NCBI GenBank assembly: GCA_002069725.1
Contig: MWBW01000018.1
Span: 1 to 50,907, forward strand
Reading direction: 5' to 3'
Length of the DNA: 50,907 bases
DNA from: Firmicutes bacterium ADurb.Bin248
Lineage (GTDB): Bacteria > Bacillota > Clostridia > Christensenellales > CAG-138
The first letter of the stretch is position 1; every line of letters starts with the position of its first letter. Below the pieces are notes generated by a model that was not told where the DNA came from, did not search any database, and saw only the letters and a program-made list of their open reading frames with translations. Shown here in pieces: positions 24,977 through 34,379 of the stretch. The position numbers were made by a program, and so were the translations under genes.

Positions 24977-26590
24977 ATGACCAAGTACGTTTTCGTCACG
25001 GGCGGCGTGGTGTCGAGCCTGGGCAAGGGCATCACGGCGGCGGCGCTGGGCAGGCTTCTGAAGGCGCGCGGCTATAAGGTGAGCATCTGCAAGCTCGACC
25101 CGTATCTCAACGTGGACCCGGGCACGATGAACCCCTACCAGCACGGCGAGGTGTACGTCACCGACGACGGCGCGGAGACCGATCTGGACGTGGGCCACTA
25201 CGAGCGCTTTATCAACGAGACGCTCTCGCGCGCGAACTCCGTCACATCCGGGCAGATCTTCCTCACCGTCATCGAGCGCGAGAGGAAAGGCGGCTACGCC
25301 GGCGGCACGGTGCAGTTCGTGCCGCACATCACGGATGAGATCCAGCGGCGCGTCATACTCGCGGCGGAAGCGTCGCAGCCGGATGTGCTGATCTGCGAAA
25401 TCGGCGGCACGGTGGGCGACATCGAGGGCCTGCCCTTCCTCGAGGCCATCCGCCAGTTCAAATGGAAGGCGGGCACTGCGAACTGCGCCTTCATCCACGT
25501 GACGCTCGTGCCTTACATCTCGGCGGCGGATGAGTTGAAATCCAAGCCCACGCAGCACAGCGTCAAGGAGCTGCTCGGCCTCGGCATCCAGCCGGACATC
25601 ATCGTATGCCGGGCGGACAGGCCCATCGGCGAGGGCATACGCCGGAAGATTTCGCAGTTCTGCAACGTCGCGCCGGACTGCGTCGTGGAGAACCTCTCCG
25701 CCTCCTCGCTCTATGCGGTTCCCCTGATGCTCGAGAAGAACGGGCTTTGCGTGGCACTCGTCAAAAAGCTCGGCCTCGAGGAGCGAGAGCCCGACCTCGC
25801 CTCCTGGCGCGCGATGGTCGAGCGCGGCGAGAACCCGGAGCGCGCTTGCCGCATCGCGATCGTCGGCAAATACGTGCAGCTCCACGACGCGTACCTTTCC
25901 ATCGCGGAATCGCTGCACCACGCGGGCGCGGCTCTGCGCACGGATGTCGTCATAGACTACGTGAACGCGGAGAAAGTCGCCGAGGAAAACGCGGCGGAAC
26001 TTCTCAAGCGCGCGGACGGCGTTGTCATCCCCGGCGGCTTCGGCCCGCGCGGCCTTTCCGGCAAGCGCGCCGCCATCCGCTACGCGCGGGAGAACGGGGT
26101 GCCGCTATTGGGCATCTGCCTTGGCATGCAGATGATGGCCATCGAGTTCGCACGAAACGTCCTCGGCCTTCTGCAGGCCGACACCACCGAGGATGATCAG
26201 GATACGCCCGACCCCGTCATCTACCTCATGCCCGGCCAGGAAAAGAACCTTGACAACATCGGCGGCACGCAACGTTTGGGCGGGTACGACTGCCGGCTTA
26301 TGGAAGGCTCGCTCGCGAGGCGGCTTTACGGGAAGGAAGTCATCCGCGAACGGCACCGCCACCGCTGGGAGTTCAACAACGCCTATGAGGAGCGCTTCGC
26401 GCTAGCGGGTATGTTCGTGACAGGCCGCTATGAAGAAAAGAGCCTCGCGGAGATCATGGAACTCGGGGAGCATCCCTTTATGGTCGGCACGCAGTTCCAT
26501 CCGGAGCTTACCTCGCGCCCGGATGCGCCGCATCCGCTGTTCGTCGGGCTGGTAGACGCCGCGAACCGGCGCAAAAAAGCGGCGGATTGA
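24977..26590 (+). CDS. pyrG: CTP synthase
   Basis: This 537-residue enzyme aminates UTP to CTP with ATP and glutamine. The N-terminal synthetase domain starts MTKYVFVTGGVVSSLGKG. The glutamine amidotransferase domain has GICLGMQ with the nucleophilic Cys (about residue 380) and the His/Glu pair in FHPELTSRP near the end. Length equals the family norm. The start at 24977 follows GGGAGG. It is controlled by a GGGC-start attenuator in its own leader. Confidence 0.98.
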   Translation: MTKYVFVTGGVVSSLGKGITAAALGRLLKARGYKVSICKLDPYLNVDPGTMNPYQHGEVYVTDDGAETDLDVGHYERFINETLSRANSVTSGQIFLTVIERERKGGYAGGTVQFVPHITDEIQRRVILAAEASQPDVLICEIGGTVGDIEGLPFLEAIRQFKWKAGTANCAFIHVTLVPYISAADELKSKPTQHSVKELLGLGIQPDIIVCRADRPIGEGIRRKISQFCNVAPDCVVENLSASSLYAVPLMLEKNGLCVALVKKLGLEEREPDLASWRAMVERGENPERACRIAIVGKYVQLHDAYLSIAESLHHAGAALRTDVVIDYVNAEKVAEENAAELLKRADGVVIPGGFGPRGLSGKRAAIRYARENGVPLLGICLGMQMMAIEFARNVLGLLQADTTEDDQDTPDPVIYLMPGQEKNLDNIGGTQRLGGYDCRLMEGSLARRLYGKEVIRERHRHRWEFNNAYEERFALAGMFVTGRYEEKSLAEIMELGEHPFMVGTQFHPELTSRPDAPHPLFVGLVDAANRRKKAAD

Positions 26591-26615
26591 CGTCCCGCTT
26601 CGCCGCAAGGTATGG

Positions 26616-26621
26616 TATAAT
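26616..26621 (+). promoter_or_regulatory. Extended -10 promoter of the serine hydrolase gene
   Basis: TGGTATAAT fits an extended -10 element; no clear -35 is seen. It lies 30 bases before the start. Confidence 0.4.
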
Positions 26622-26650
26622 AAGGCAATTTGATTCGGAGGCTTGCAGCT

Positions 26651-27781
26651 ATGGATTTTACGAAGCTGACGGGGTATCTCGACTCGCTCGAAAGGCGCTT
26701 CGGCGTGCCTGCGTGCGATCTGTCGGTACGTGTGCGCCACGAGGAGGTCTATCGCCGCAGCGCGGGCTTCTCGGACGCGGAAAAAACCAAACCCGTTTCC
26801 CCGGACGATCTCTACTGGGTCTATTCCATGACCAAGGTTTATACCGCGGCCGCCGCGCTGCAGTTCGTCGAGCAGGGCAGGCTCAGTCTCGAGGACCCCG
26901 TGGCGAAGTATCTTCCCCCGTTCGCCGAACTTATGGTGAAGGAGGGCGAAACCATCCGCCCCGCGCGGGAAACGCTGCGCATACTGCACCTGTTCACCAT
27001 GACCGGCGGCTTCAACTACAACTTCGAGACGGGCCCCGTCGTGGAAACGATACTGGCATACGGCGCCGCGCTCACTTCGAAGGAACTCATCGACGCTTTC
27101 GCCAGGGAGCCGCTCGATTTCGATCCCGGCGCGCACTACCTCTACAGCGTGTGCATCGACATACTCGGCCGCGTGGTCGAGGTGATCTCCGGCATGGCGC
27201 TCGGCGAATACTTCAAAAAATACATCTTCGGGCCCCTCGGCGCGAAGGATATTCTGTTTTTCCCCGGCGAGGCGCAGCTTGCCCGGCTGAGCACGCAGCA
27301 CAAGGTCGATCCCGACACGGGCGCGGTCGCCGTCGCGGGCCAGAGCAACCTGTTAAGCCCGCTCGGGGCCTTCGAGTCGGGCGGCGGCGGGCTTGCCGCG
27401 ACGCTCGGGGATTACATGCTTCTGCCCGACGCGCTCGCCAACGGCGGCGTCGGCGCGAACGGCGCGCGTATACTTAAACCGGAGACCATAGAATTGATGC
27501 GAAAGGATTGGCTCACCCCCGTCCAGCGCGCGGACTTCAACAAGATGAAGACCGAAGGCGTGTACAGCTATGGACTGGGCGTGCGCACGCACGTCGGCGG
27601 CGGAAGCGCGAAATCCCCCCTGGGCGAATTCGGCTGGGACGGCGCGGCGGGCGCCTACAACCTGATCGACCCCGAGAACAAGCTTGCAGCCGTGTATATG
27701 CAGCACGTGCTCGGCCACGGCGTTGCCTTCGAACAAATCCACCCGGCAATCAGGGATTTGATTTATGAGGGGATGGGATAA
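26651..27781 (+). CDS. Beta-lactamase-fold serine hydrolase (class C/EstB family)
   Basis: This 376-residue penicillin-recognising-fold protein has the catalytic SxxK as SMTK (Ser59, Lys62) and a Tyr-based second motif in LYSVCID near residue 165. No signal peptide is visible, which argues for a cytoplasmic esterase, peptidase or amidase rather than a drug-resistance beta-lactamase. GGAGG precedes the ATG at 26651. Its stop TAA is the first codon of an ATTGAC repeat copy. Confidence 0.9.
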   Translation: MDFTKLTGYLDSLERRFGVPACDLSVRVRHEEVYRRSAGFSDAEKTKPVSPDDLYWVYSMTKVYTAAAALQFVEQGRLSLEDPVAKYLPPFAELMVKEGETIRPARETLRILHLFTMTGGFNYNFETGPVVETILAYGAALTSKELIDAFAREPLDFDPGAHYLYSVCIDILGRVVEVISGMALGEYFKKYIFGPLGAKDILFFPGEAQLARLSTQHKVDPDTGAVAVAGQSNLLSPLGAFESGGGGLAATLGDYMLLPDALANGGVGANGARILKPETIELMRKDWLTPVQRADFNKMKTEGVYSYGLGVRTHVGGGSAKSPLGEFGWDGAAGAYNLIDPENKLAAVYMQHVLGHGVAFEQIHPAIRDLIYEGMG

Positions 27782-27876
27782 TTGACAATTGAAAATGTGG
27801 CATTGACAATCAAGTACGCCGCCTGCGGGCGGGGTCGTCGTTGTAGGTGCGGATATGATCCGCCCGCGGAATCCTC
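27779..27876. repeat. Dispersed ATTGACAATTG repeat copy with GGCGGATA palindrome
   Basis: A single unit related to the tandem array at 15976-16330 (TAATTGACAATTGAAAAT, then CCGCCTGCGGGCGG), followed by GCGGATATGATCCGC. A short inverted piece, GATTGTCAATTG, is at 27970-27981. Confidence 0.8.
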
Positions 27877-27924
27877 GGCGGCGAGAGAAGCCCACGGCTG
27901 AATTGTCATCCGGAATGAAAATGA

Positions 27925-27958
27925 AAAACGCCTCCGCAATTCAAGCGAGAGGCGTTTT
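27925..27958. terminator. Bidirectional terminator
   Basis: AAAACGCCTC and GAGGCGTTTT arms lie between the converging serine hydrolase and ABC permease genes. Confidence 0.75.
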
Positions 27959-27982
27959 GATACAATCCCGATTGTCAATTGC

Positions 27983-29275
27983 TCATTCGTTCCTTATCGC
28001 CGCGAGCGGCGAGAGGCGCATCGCGCGGATGGCGGGGTAGAAGCCCGAAACGAGCGCGACCACCATCGAGAACGCCACGGCGCCTACGGCAAGATAGACC
28101 GGTATGAGGCTGTACAGGCCGGAGTTTACCAGCAGCTTATTGAGCGCGGTCGAGATGCCGTAGCTGAGTCCTATGCCGATCGCGCCGCCGAACAGGCCGA
28201 TGTACGCGGACTCCGTGAGGAACAGCCCCGCGATGTTGCCCATGCGGCAGCCGAGCACCTTGATGATGCCGATTTCCTTCGTGCGTTCGTAGATGCTCAT
28301 CATCATCGTGTTCATGATGCCTATGGCCGCGACCAACAGGGATACGCCGCCGATGGCGCCGAGCAGGTACTGGGTCTTTTGGATCTGCTCTTCGCTCTGC
28401 TCGATCCAGTCCTGCAGGCTGTTGGTGCCGTAGCCCATCTCGTCGATGGCGGCCTTGACGGATTTGACCGCCTCCGTGCTCTCGCACTTGACGATGACCT
28501 GGTTGTAGTTCTTCGTGTCGATGTTCATGAAGGTCTCGTTTTCCTTGGCGAGTTTCTCGAGCGCCTCGATGTCCATCAGGCAGTACCAGGAGAATTCGTT
28601 GCTTTCCGCGCTCACCACGCCCGAGGGCACGAGCTTGTAGAACTTGCCGCGCGGCGTGCTGGGGTCGGTCTCATAGTTGTAGATGTTGTTGTAGTCGAAC
28701 GTGAGCTGGAAGCGCGAGTCTATCGTGATCTTCGAGTTTCCGTCGCGGTCGACCGCCTGCTTGCCCGTCTTGGGATCGTAGAAGTAGCTCGTGACGCCGT
28801 TGCCGAACACGATTTCATACGTGCCGCCGGAGGAGCGGCTTGAGGGGAAATCCCCGCTCTCGAGCTTAATATCGAACGCGGCCGCCTGCTCCGTGTCGAT
28901 GGCCATGATGCTGATGTCCGTAACGTATCTTCCGCTCTTGACGATGCCCCAGGCGGTGATCTGCGGCATGACGGCCACGACGCCGGGAAGCTGCCTGATG
29001 GCCTCCACGGCCTTCTTGTCGAGCTTGACTTCCTCCCAGTTGCCCATGCCGTCGCCCGCGGGATCGCTGTACTTCCAGTTCATCACGGTGATGTTCGTGA
29101 GGCTGCCCATCTGCGCGTAGCTGTCGATCATGGCCTGCCTCATGCCGATGCCGAGGGAGACCATGACCACGATCGAGCATGTTCCTATGACCATGCCCAG
29201 CACCGTCAGCACGGCGCGCAGCTTACGGCGCCAAAGGTTTAAAAACGCCGTGCGCAGAAGATCGATGAATCTCAT
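27983..29275 (-). CDS. MacB/FtsX-type ABC transporter permease
   Basis: This 430-residue permease has an N-terminal membrane helix (AVLTVLGMVIGTCSIVVMVSL), a large extracytoplasmic MacB-like periplasmic-core domain (residues ~50-290), and three C-terminal helices of the FtsX domain. Such permeases do not channel substrates like importers; they act as mechanotransmitters or lipid/peptide exporters. It overlaps the preceding gene by 4 bases and is last of three in the operon with an ATPase and a surface-exposed CARDB-like protein. Confidence 0.92.
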   Translation of the reverse strand: MRFIDLLRTAFLNLWRRKLRAVLTVLGMVIGTCSIVVMVSLGIGMRQAMIDSYAQMGSLTNITVMNWKYSDPAGDGMGNWEEVKLDKKAVEAIRQLPGVVAVMPQITAWGIVKSGRYVTDISIMAIDTEQAAAFDIKLESGDFPSSRSSGGTYEIVFGNGVTSYFYDPKTGKQAVDRDGNSKITIDSRFQLTFDYNNIYNYETDPSTPRGKFYKLVPSGVVSAESNEFSWYCLMDIEALEKLAKENETFMNIDTKNYNQVIVKCESTEAVKSVKAAIDEMGYGTNSLQDWIEQSEEQIQKTQYLLGAIGGVSLLVAAIGIMNTMMMSIYERTKEIGIIKVLGCRMGNIAGLFLTESAYIGLFGGAIGIGLSYGISTALNKLLVNSGLYSLIPVYLAVGAVAFSMVVALVSGFYPAIRAMRLSPLAAIRNE

Positions 29276-31053
29276 ACATCCTCCAGATGCCTGTTACGCC
29301 TCTTTTTGAGCACCAGCAGCACGGCCCCGCCGCAGCCCAGGACGCCCACGCCTATGGCGATCCACGCCCACAGGGGCATGCCCGGTGTTACGCCGCCGCC
29401 GACGTCTATGCCGGGATCTTCCTTGCCCGGGATTTCGAAGCCGGGATCGATCACCTCGCCGCCGCCCATTTCCATGACGAAGAGCGAAACGGGGATCTTC
29501 TCCTGCATCTGCTCGCCGAGCGAATCCTCGTAGGTCACCACGATGAAGCCCTCGATCTGGCCCGGCGTGTTGGTGATGATGTTGAAGTCCGCGCTCATGG
29601 TGCCGCCCGCGGCCACGGTTCCGCCGAAGAAGGTTTCCTCGAGCTGGAGCCCGTCGCCCTCGATGCCGATCATGCAGTTGTAGACCGAGGAGCGGCCCAT
29701 GTTGTACATCGCCAGGTACACGGCGCAGGTCTGTCCGACATAGCACTCGTCGTAGAACACGGGCGTGTCGAACTTGAGGCGGATCTTCTGGAGTATGGTC
29801 ACGGAGATCGTGTCGCTCGCGGTATAGCCGGTCACGTTCTTCGCGCCCTCGTAGGCCATCGCGACGCCGAGCTTATACGCCTTGGGGTCGATGTCCGATG
29901 AGCTTTGCATCTTGTAGGTCACGTCGTACGACCCGCCCGATTCGATCCTGTCGATGTAGATCGTGTTGGAGCCGCCCTTGGCGGGCAGAATCTTGCCCGT
30001 GTCCAGGGTGTCTGAGATGCTGATCTGTATGTTCTTCACGGCCTCGACCGAGGAGGTGTTCTTGAGCGTGAAGTACACCTCGAACTCCTCGCCCGCGTAG
30101 ATCTTGTCGGCGCTGAGCGAGTATTTTTCGAGTATGAGCTTGGGCTGGGATACCGGCGGGGTCTCGCCCGAGGGCGTCGGCTCGGTATAGCCCTTGACGA
30201 CGTTGACGTAGACGCTCACGGTCTGTGTCAGCGCTTCCCCGCCCGTGAAGGCGTTCTTCGAATAGGTGATGATGAAGTCCACCTTCTTGACGCCCGCGGT
30301 AACCTTCTTGGCGAGCTTGAGCGTATAGTCCAGCTCGATGATCTGGTTGGTCGTTACGGAGCCGCCGTTGTAGTAATACGTATAATCCATCTGCTCGATG
30401 GCGAACGGCCATTCGTCAAGGCTGGTGGAAAGCTTGGGCGTGACGCTTATGCTTTCGATGACGCCTTCCATGCAAAACAGCGGCAGGCGGATGGTGATCT
30501 TCTCGCCCGCGTCGCCCGAAGGCGTCGGGACGAGTTTCTTGTTCGCGTCGTACGCGCTCAGGCGGAAAGCGCTGCCCGCGGGCGCGTTGGGGTCGGGGGA
30601 GGAAGGCGTGGACGTGCCGAAGTTGAGCGTGACGCTCGCGCTTTTCTTATAGGTGCCGTCGACGGCCGGATCGACCCTGTCGACGAAAAAGGTGAATTCG
30701 AGCGTCTCCGTGATCGAGCCGGTCACGCCCGAGCCCACGCCCGCGCTCAGGAGCATCTGGTACGTATCGCCGGCGTTGATCGTAATCGAAGCCACGCCGC
30801 CGGGAAGGCTCAGCGTCGCGGGAAGCGCGCGCTTGGAGGTGCATGCCGCGCCCGTGAGGGCGATCGCCTCGTCGCTGGTGTTGTTGATTGTGACGAGGAT
30901 ATACGCCACGCCAAACGTGGAATTCGCGTCGGCAAGCGTGACCTCAATCGTCGAAGCGCTCGCCGCGACCGGGTCGACCGCCAGCGCCGCGGGCGCAATG
31001 GAAAGCACCAGCGCCAGCGCAAGGAACAGTGCTAAAAATCTCCTGAGTTTCAT
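29272..31053 (-). CDS. Secreted, membrane-anchored CARDB/S-layer-like protein of the ABC operon
   Basis: A 593-residue protein with a signal peptide (basic MKLRR then a long hydrophobic core, cut near ALA-VDP at about residue 25). A chain of beta-rich repeats follows, rich in Thr, Val, Ser and Gly, with CARDB-like segments such as YAGEEFEVYFTLKNTSS and YVGQTCAVYLAMYNMG. The C-terminal membrane helix is followed by basic KKRRNR. It therefore stands on the outside of the membrane. Encoded between the ATPase and the permease with 4-base overlaps, it is presumably a subunit of the ABC complex that handles or contacts an envelope substrate. Confidence 0.8.
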   Translation of the reverse strand: MKLRRFLALFLALALVLSIAPAALAVDPVAASASTIEVTLADANSTFGVAYILVTINNTSDEAIALTGAACTSKRALPATLSLPGGVASITINAGDTYQMLLSAGVGSGVTGSITETLEFTFFVDRVDPAVDGTYKKSASVTLNFGTSTPSSPDPNAPAGSAFRLSAYDANKKLVPTPSGDAGEKITIRLPLFCMEGVIESISVTPKLSTSLDEWPFAIEQMDYTYYYNGGSVTTNQIIELDYTLKLAKKVTAGVKKVDFIITYSKNAFTGGEALTQTVSVYVNVVKGYTEPTPSGETPPVSQPKLILEKYSLSADKIYAGEEFEVYFTLKNTSSVEAVKNIQISISDTLDTGKILPAKGGSNTIYIDRIESGGSYDVTYKMQSSSDIDPKAYKLGVAMAYEGAKNVTGYTASDTISVTILQKIRLKFDTPVFYDECYVGQTCAVYLAMYNMGRSSVYNCMIGIEGDGLQLEETFFGGTVAAGGTMSADFNIITNTPGQIEGFIVVTYEDSLGEQMQEKIPVSLFVMEMGGGEVIDPGFEIPGKEDPGIDVGGGVTPGMPLWAWIAIGVGVLGCGGAVLLVLKKRRNRHLEDV

Positions 31054-31793
31054 TCGTGCATACCCTCCGTAGTGTCAGTATCAGCCCTGCTGTGATCGTT
31101 TACCTTGATGTCCACCACCCTGCCGTCGAGCAGGCTGATGATGCGGTCGGCGTAGGAAGCCATGTTGCGGTCGTGCGTGACCATGACGAGGGTCTTGCGC
31201 CGCTCGCGCATGACCGCGCAGATGGACTTCATCACCTCGTCGCTTGTCGCGGAGTCGAGGTTGCCCGTGGGTTCGTCCGCGAACACGATATCCGGATTGC
31301 CCACGAGCGCGCGCGCGATGCCCACCCTTTGCTGCTGGCCGCCGCTCAACTGCGCGGGCTTGTGCTTGAGATGCGTCTCGAGTCCGAGCTCCGTAAGCGT
31401 CTGCCTGGCGGCGCGCTCGCGCTTCATGCGCGGCACGCCCTTGAAGGTCAGCGGGAAGGCCACGTTCTCGAGCGCGGTGTAATAGGGCATCAGGTTGAAC
31501 GACTGGAACACGAAGCCGACGTGCTTCTGCCGGAATACGATCAGCTCGCCCTGCGTCATGCGGTCGAGCCGCTTTCCGGCGATGGCGATCTCGCCGGAAG
31601 TGACGTGCTCGAGCCCGGCGAGCACGTTGAGCAGCGTCGACTTGCCGCTGCCGGAGCGTCCCACGATGCAGCAGATTTCACCCGGGCTGATCGCGAGGTC
31701 CACGCCGCGCAGCGCGTGAATATCCACGGAGCCGACGCGGTAGACCTTCTTGACGTTTCTTGCCTCTATGATCGGAGCAGCTTCCAAGGCCAC
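31050..31793 (-). CDS. LolD/MacB-type ABC transporter ATPase
   Basis: A 247-residue ATPase with Walker A GRSGSGKST near residue 41, the LolD/MacB-type Q-loop region VFQSFNLMPYYTALENVAFPL, signature LSGGQQQRVGIARAL, Walker B IVFADEPTGNLD and switch His in VMVTHD. It powers the permease at 27983. It is first in the operon, with a 4-base overlap with the CARDB protein. Confidence 0.96.
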   Translation of the reverse strand: MALEAAPIIEARNVKKVYRVGSVDIHALRGVDLAISPGEICCIVGRSGSGKSTLLNVLAGLEHVTSGEIAIAGKRLDRMTQGELIVFRQKHVGFVFQSFNLMPYYTALENVAFPLTFKGVPRMKRERAARQTLTELGLETHLKHKPAQLSGGQQQRVGIARALVGNPDIVFADEPTGNLDSATSDEVMKSICAVMRERRKTLVMVTHDRNMASYADRIISLLDGRVVDIKVNDHSRADTDTTEGMHE

Positions 31794-31961
31794 ACCTCCC
31801 CAAAATCCATCTTTTAACAGTATAACCCCGCGACGATTCGCGCCGCAACGGAATAATCGATGAACAAATTATTACATGTTGCTTCTACTATAACGTCGGA
31901 GCGCATCCGCGGGTTGCGCCGCGGGAAACCGCGTGCGGGAAATATATTTTTCCAGCTTCCG

Positions 31962-31990
31962 TTGACGCCCAAGGAAAACGATGGTATATT
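31962..31990 (+). promoter_or_regulatory. Promoter of the Crp-ABC operon
   Basis: TTGACG (31962-31967), 17 bases, TATATT (31985-31990). Confidence 0.7.
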
Positions 31991-31994
31991 GTAA

Positions 31995-32012
31995 TTGTCT
32001 CATATAAGACAA
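31995..32012. promoter_or_regulatory. Crp/Fnr-like palindrome over the transcription start
   Basis: TTGTCTCATATAAGACAA is a nearly perfect inverted repeat (TTGTCT, 6 bases, AGACAA) directly after the -10 and before the ribosome site of the Crp-family gene. The position predicts repression of its own operon. Confidence 0.65.
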
Positions 32013-32023
32013 AAAGAGGATTT

Positions 32024-32680
32024 ATGCCGGACTCGCGCACACTCAGGCTCATATCGGAAACGCCGCTCTTCCAGGGGCTGGACGGGGGCTTCGTCGCGCG
32101 CGCGGCCGGGCGCGCGAAGGCGGTCTCTTTCGCCGCGGGGGAAACGCTGTTTTCCGAGGGCGGGGAGGCGCGGGGTCTTGGCATACTCCTTTGCGGCAAG
32201 GCGCACGTCTACAAGGCGGCGGGGGAATCCCGCGTGCTCGTGAGCGTGCTCGAGCCGCCCGCGATGACGGGCGCAAGCTGCCTTTTCGTGCGGGACGCGC
32301 GGCCGGTCACCGAGGCGCTGGCGGTAAAGCCGTGCAGGCTCGCGGTGTTCGACGAGCAAACGCTGCGCGCGCTTATGCTCGAGAACTTCGCGCTCGCGGA
32401 GAACTACATGCGCTATCTCGCGGGCCGCGTGCGCTTCCTGACCGGGCGCATCGAGAGCATAGGCTCGCCGGGCGCTGCGGAAAAGCTCATGAACTACCTT
32501 GCGCTCAACGCGCGGGAGGGCAGGCTGACGCTGCCCATGGGGTATTCGGCGCTCGCGGACGCGCTGTGCGTAAGCCGCGCCTCGCTCTACCGCGTGCTCG
32601 ACGCGCTCGAAGCCGGGGGAAGGCTCCGCAGGGATGGAAAAACCATTTATCTATTGCATATGGAGGAACAGGAAACATGA
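32024..32680 (+). CDS. Crp/Fnr-family transcriptional regulator
   Basis: A 218-residue regulator with an N-terminal cyclic-nucleotide-binding-like beta barrel (FQGLDGGFVARAAG, FAAGETLFSEGGEARGLGILL), a long dimerisation helix, and a C-terminal winged helix (ALADALCVSRASLYRVLDAL). There is no N-terminal Fe-S cysteine motif, so it is not a classical FNR. It starts the operon with the ABC importer (the SBP gene overlaps by 4 bases) and very likely senses the imported compound or the related redox/metabolic state. Confidence 0.93.
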   Translation: MPDSRTLRLISETPLFQGLDGGFVARAAGRAKAVSFAAGETLFSEGGEARGLGILLCGKAHVYKAAGESRVLVSVLEPPAMTGASCLFVRDARPVTEALAVKPCRLAVFDEQTLRALMLENFALAENYMRYLAGRVRFLTGRIESIGSPGAAEKLMNYLALNAREGRLTLPMGYSALADALCVSRASLYRVLDALEAGGRLRRDGKTIYLLHMEEQET

Positions 32681-33633
32681 AGAAATTGCTATGCGTACTT
32701 CTCGCCGCCGTCATGGCCGTTATGCTTTTTGCGGGCTGCGCGGGCGCGAACGCAAACAAAACGCCCGTCAACGTCGCCGCGCTCAAAGGGCCGACGGGCA
32801 TGGGCATGGCCGTGATCATGGGGGACGAGTTCAAGGAAAAATACAACATCGCGCTTTCCGCCGCGCCGGACGACGTGAGCGCCAAGCTCATCTCGGGCGA
32901 GGTCGACATCGCGGCCGTGCCGCTCAACCTTGCGAGCGTGCTTTACAATAAGACCGAGGGGCAGATCGTCATGCTCGCGGTCAACACGCTGGGCGTGCTC
33001 TATATATTGGAAAACGGGGATTCGATCCAGACCATAGACGACCTCGCGGGCAAGACTCTCTATGCCACGGGCCAGGGCTCCACGCCGGAATACATGCTCA
33101 ACTACCTGCTCGCGCAGTACGGCCTCGCGGATCAGGTAAGCATCGAGTATAAGTCCGAGCACAGCGAGCTGGCGACGCTGATGGTTTCCGGCGACGCGGC
33201 GCTGGGCATGCTGCCGGAGCCCATGGTCACCAACGTCACCATGAAGAACGCGGATGTGCGCGTCGCGCTCGACCTCAACGGGCTTTGGGAGGAAAAGACG
33301 GGCATCGCGTCCGTGCAGGGCTGCCTGGTCGTGCGCAAGGCCTATCTTGAAGCCAACGAAAAGACCGTCAAGGCCTTTCTCGAGGATTACAAGGCTTCGA
33401 TCGATTACGTCAACGAGCATCACACCAAGGCTTCGCTGCTGATGGAAGCCTACGGCCTGGTGGACGCCGCCGCCGCGGGCGAAGCGTCCATAGGCAAGAG
33501 CAACATCGTCTACGTCGCGGGCAAGGACGCGCGCGAGATGGCCGGGGCCATGCTCAAGGTCCTCTTCGACGCGAATCCCAAGAGCGTCGGCGGCGCGCTG
33601 CCGGGCGACGAGTTCTATTACAACGGAAAATGA
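32677..33633 (+). CDS. ABC transporter substrate-binding lipoprotein (SsuA/NMT1-like)
   Basis: This 318-residue lipoprotein has a basic start MKKLL, a hydrophobic core and the lipobox LFAGC (Cys at about residue 22). The mature part is a type II binding protein of the NMT1/THI5/SsuA kind: ALKGPTGMGMAVIM, then DLAGKTLYATGQGSTPEY. Ligands of this group include alkanesulfonates, nitrate, pyrimidine precursors and others, so the substrate is not decided. ATGA overlap with both the regulator and the permease shows one translation unit. A helper protein of the Crp regulator's response is likely. Confidence 0.92.
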   Translation: MKKLLCVLLAAVMAVMLFAGCAGANANKTPVNVAALKGPTGMGMAVIMGDEFKEKYNIALSAAPDDVSAKLISGEVDIAAVPLNLASVLYNKTEGQIVMLAVNTLGVLYILENGDSIQTIDDLAGKTLYATGQGSTPEYMLNYLLAQYGLADQVSIEYKSEHSELATLMVSGDAALGMLPEPMVTNVTMKNADVRVALDLNGLWEEKTGIASVQGCLVVRKAYLEANEKTVKAFLEDYKASIDYVNEHHTKASLLMEAYGLVDAAAAGEASIGKSNIVYVAGKDAREMAGAMLKVLFDANPKSVGGALPGDEFYYNGK

Positions 33634-34379
33634 CGCGCCGCGCCCTCAAGGCAACCGGGATCACGCTTTGCTACCTCGCCGTCTGGCACATCGCGGCGGC
33701 GGCGGTCGGCAAGGCGTTTATCCTGCCCTCGCCGCTCGATACGGCAAAAGCGCTGCTCGCGCTCGCGTCGACGGGCGAATTCTACGCGAGCATAGGCATG
33801 ACGCTCCTGCGCGTGGTCGGCGGCTTTGCCGCGGGGGTCGCGGCGGGCGCTCTCCTGGGCGTGCTCACGGCGTTCTCGGGGCTTGCGGATGAATTCCTCG
33901 CGCCGCTTCGCTCCATCGTCAAGGCGACGCCCGTGACGAGCTTCATCATACTCGTGCTGCTGTATCTGACAAGCTCGCTCACGCCCGCGTTCATCGCCTT
34001 CCTCGTGGTGACGCCCATTGTCTGGGCCAACGTGCGCGCGGGCGTCCGCTCGGCCGACCCGCTGCTCGTCGAAATGACGAAGGCTTACCGCGTGCCGAAG
34101 CTGCGCCGCCTCGCGAAGCTGTATTTGCCTTCGGCCTTCCCGGATTTCGCCGCCGCGTGCACGACGGGGCTCGGCTTCGCGTGGAAGAGCGGCGTCGCGG
34201 CGGAGGTCATCGCCAACAGCGGCCTTTCCATAGGCCAAAGGCTCAACGAGAGCAAGATCTATTTCGAAACGCCGGAGCTGTTCGCCTGGACGGCGGCGGT
34301 GATCTTATTGAGCATCCTGTTGGAGAGGCTGATGCTGAAGCTTCTCGGAAAGCTGACGCACGAACGAGAGGGTAATTGA
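33630..34379 (+). CDS. SsuC/TauC-type ABC permease
   Basis: A 249-residue permease with about six membrane helices and the BPD-type EAA loop around VEMTKAYRVPKLRRLAKLYLPSA... near residues 150-165. It is paired with the lipoprotein before it (4-base overlap) and the ATPase after. Its last codons (Asn and TGA) belong to an ATTGACAATTG repeat copy that separates it from the ATPase gene. Confidence 0.93.
   Translation: MTRRALKATGITLCYLAVWHIAAAAVGKAFILPSPLDTAKALLALASTGEFYASIGMTLLRVVGGFAAGVAAGALLGVLTAFSGLADEFLAPLRSIVKATPVTSFIILVLLYLTSSLTPAFIAFLVVTPIVWANVRAGVRSADPLLVEMTKAYRVPKLRRLAKLYLPSAFPDFAAACTTGLGFAWKSGVAAEVIANSGLSIGQRLNESKIYFETPELFAWTAAVILLSILLERLMLKLLGKLTHEREGN

Noticed and set aside
26651..27781. 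Antibiotic-resistance beta-lactamase
   Set aside because: SxxK fold is present but no signal peptide, no regulator and no close match to AmpC motifs; a general esterase/peptidase is more likely.
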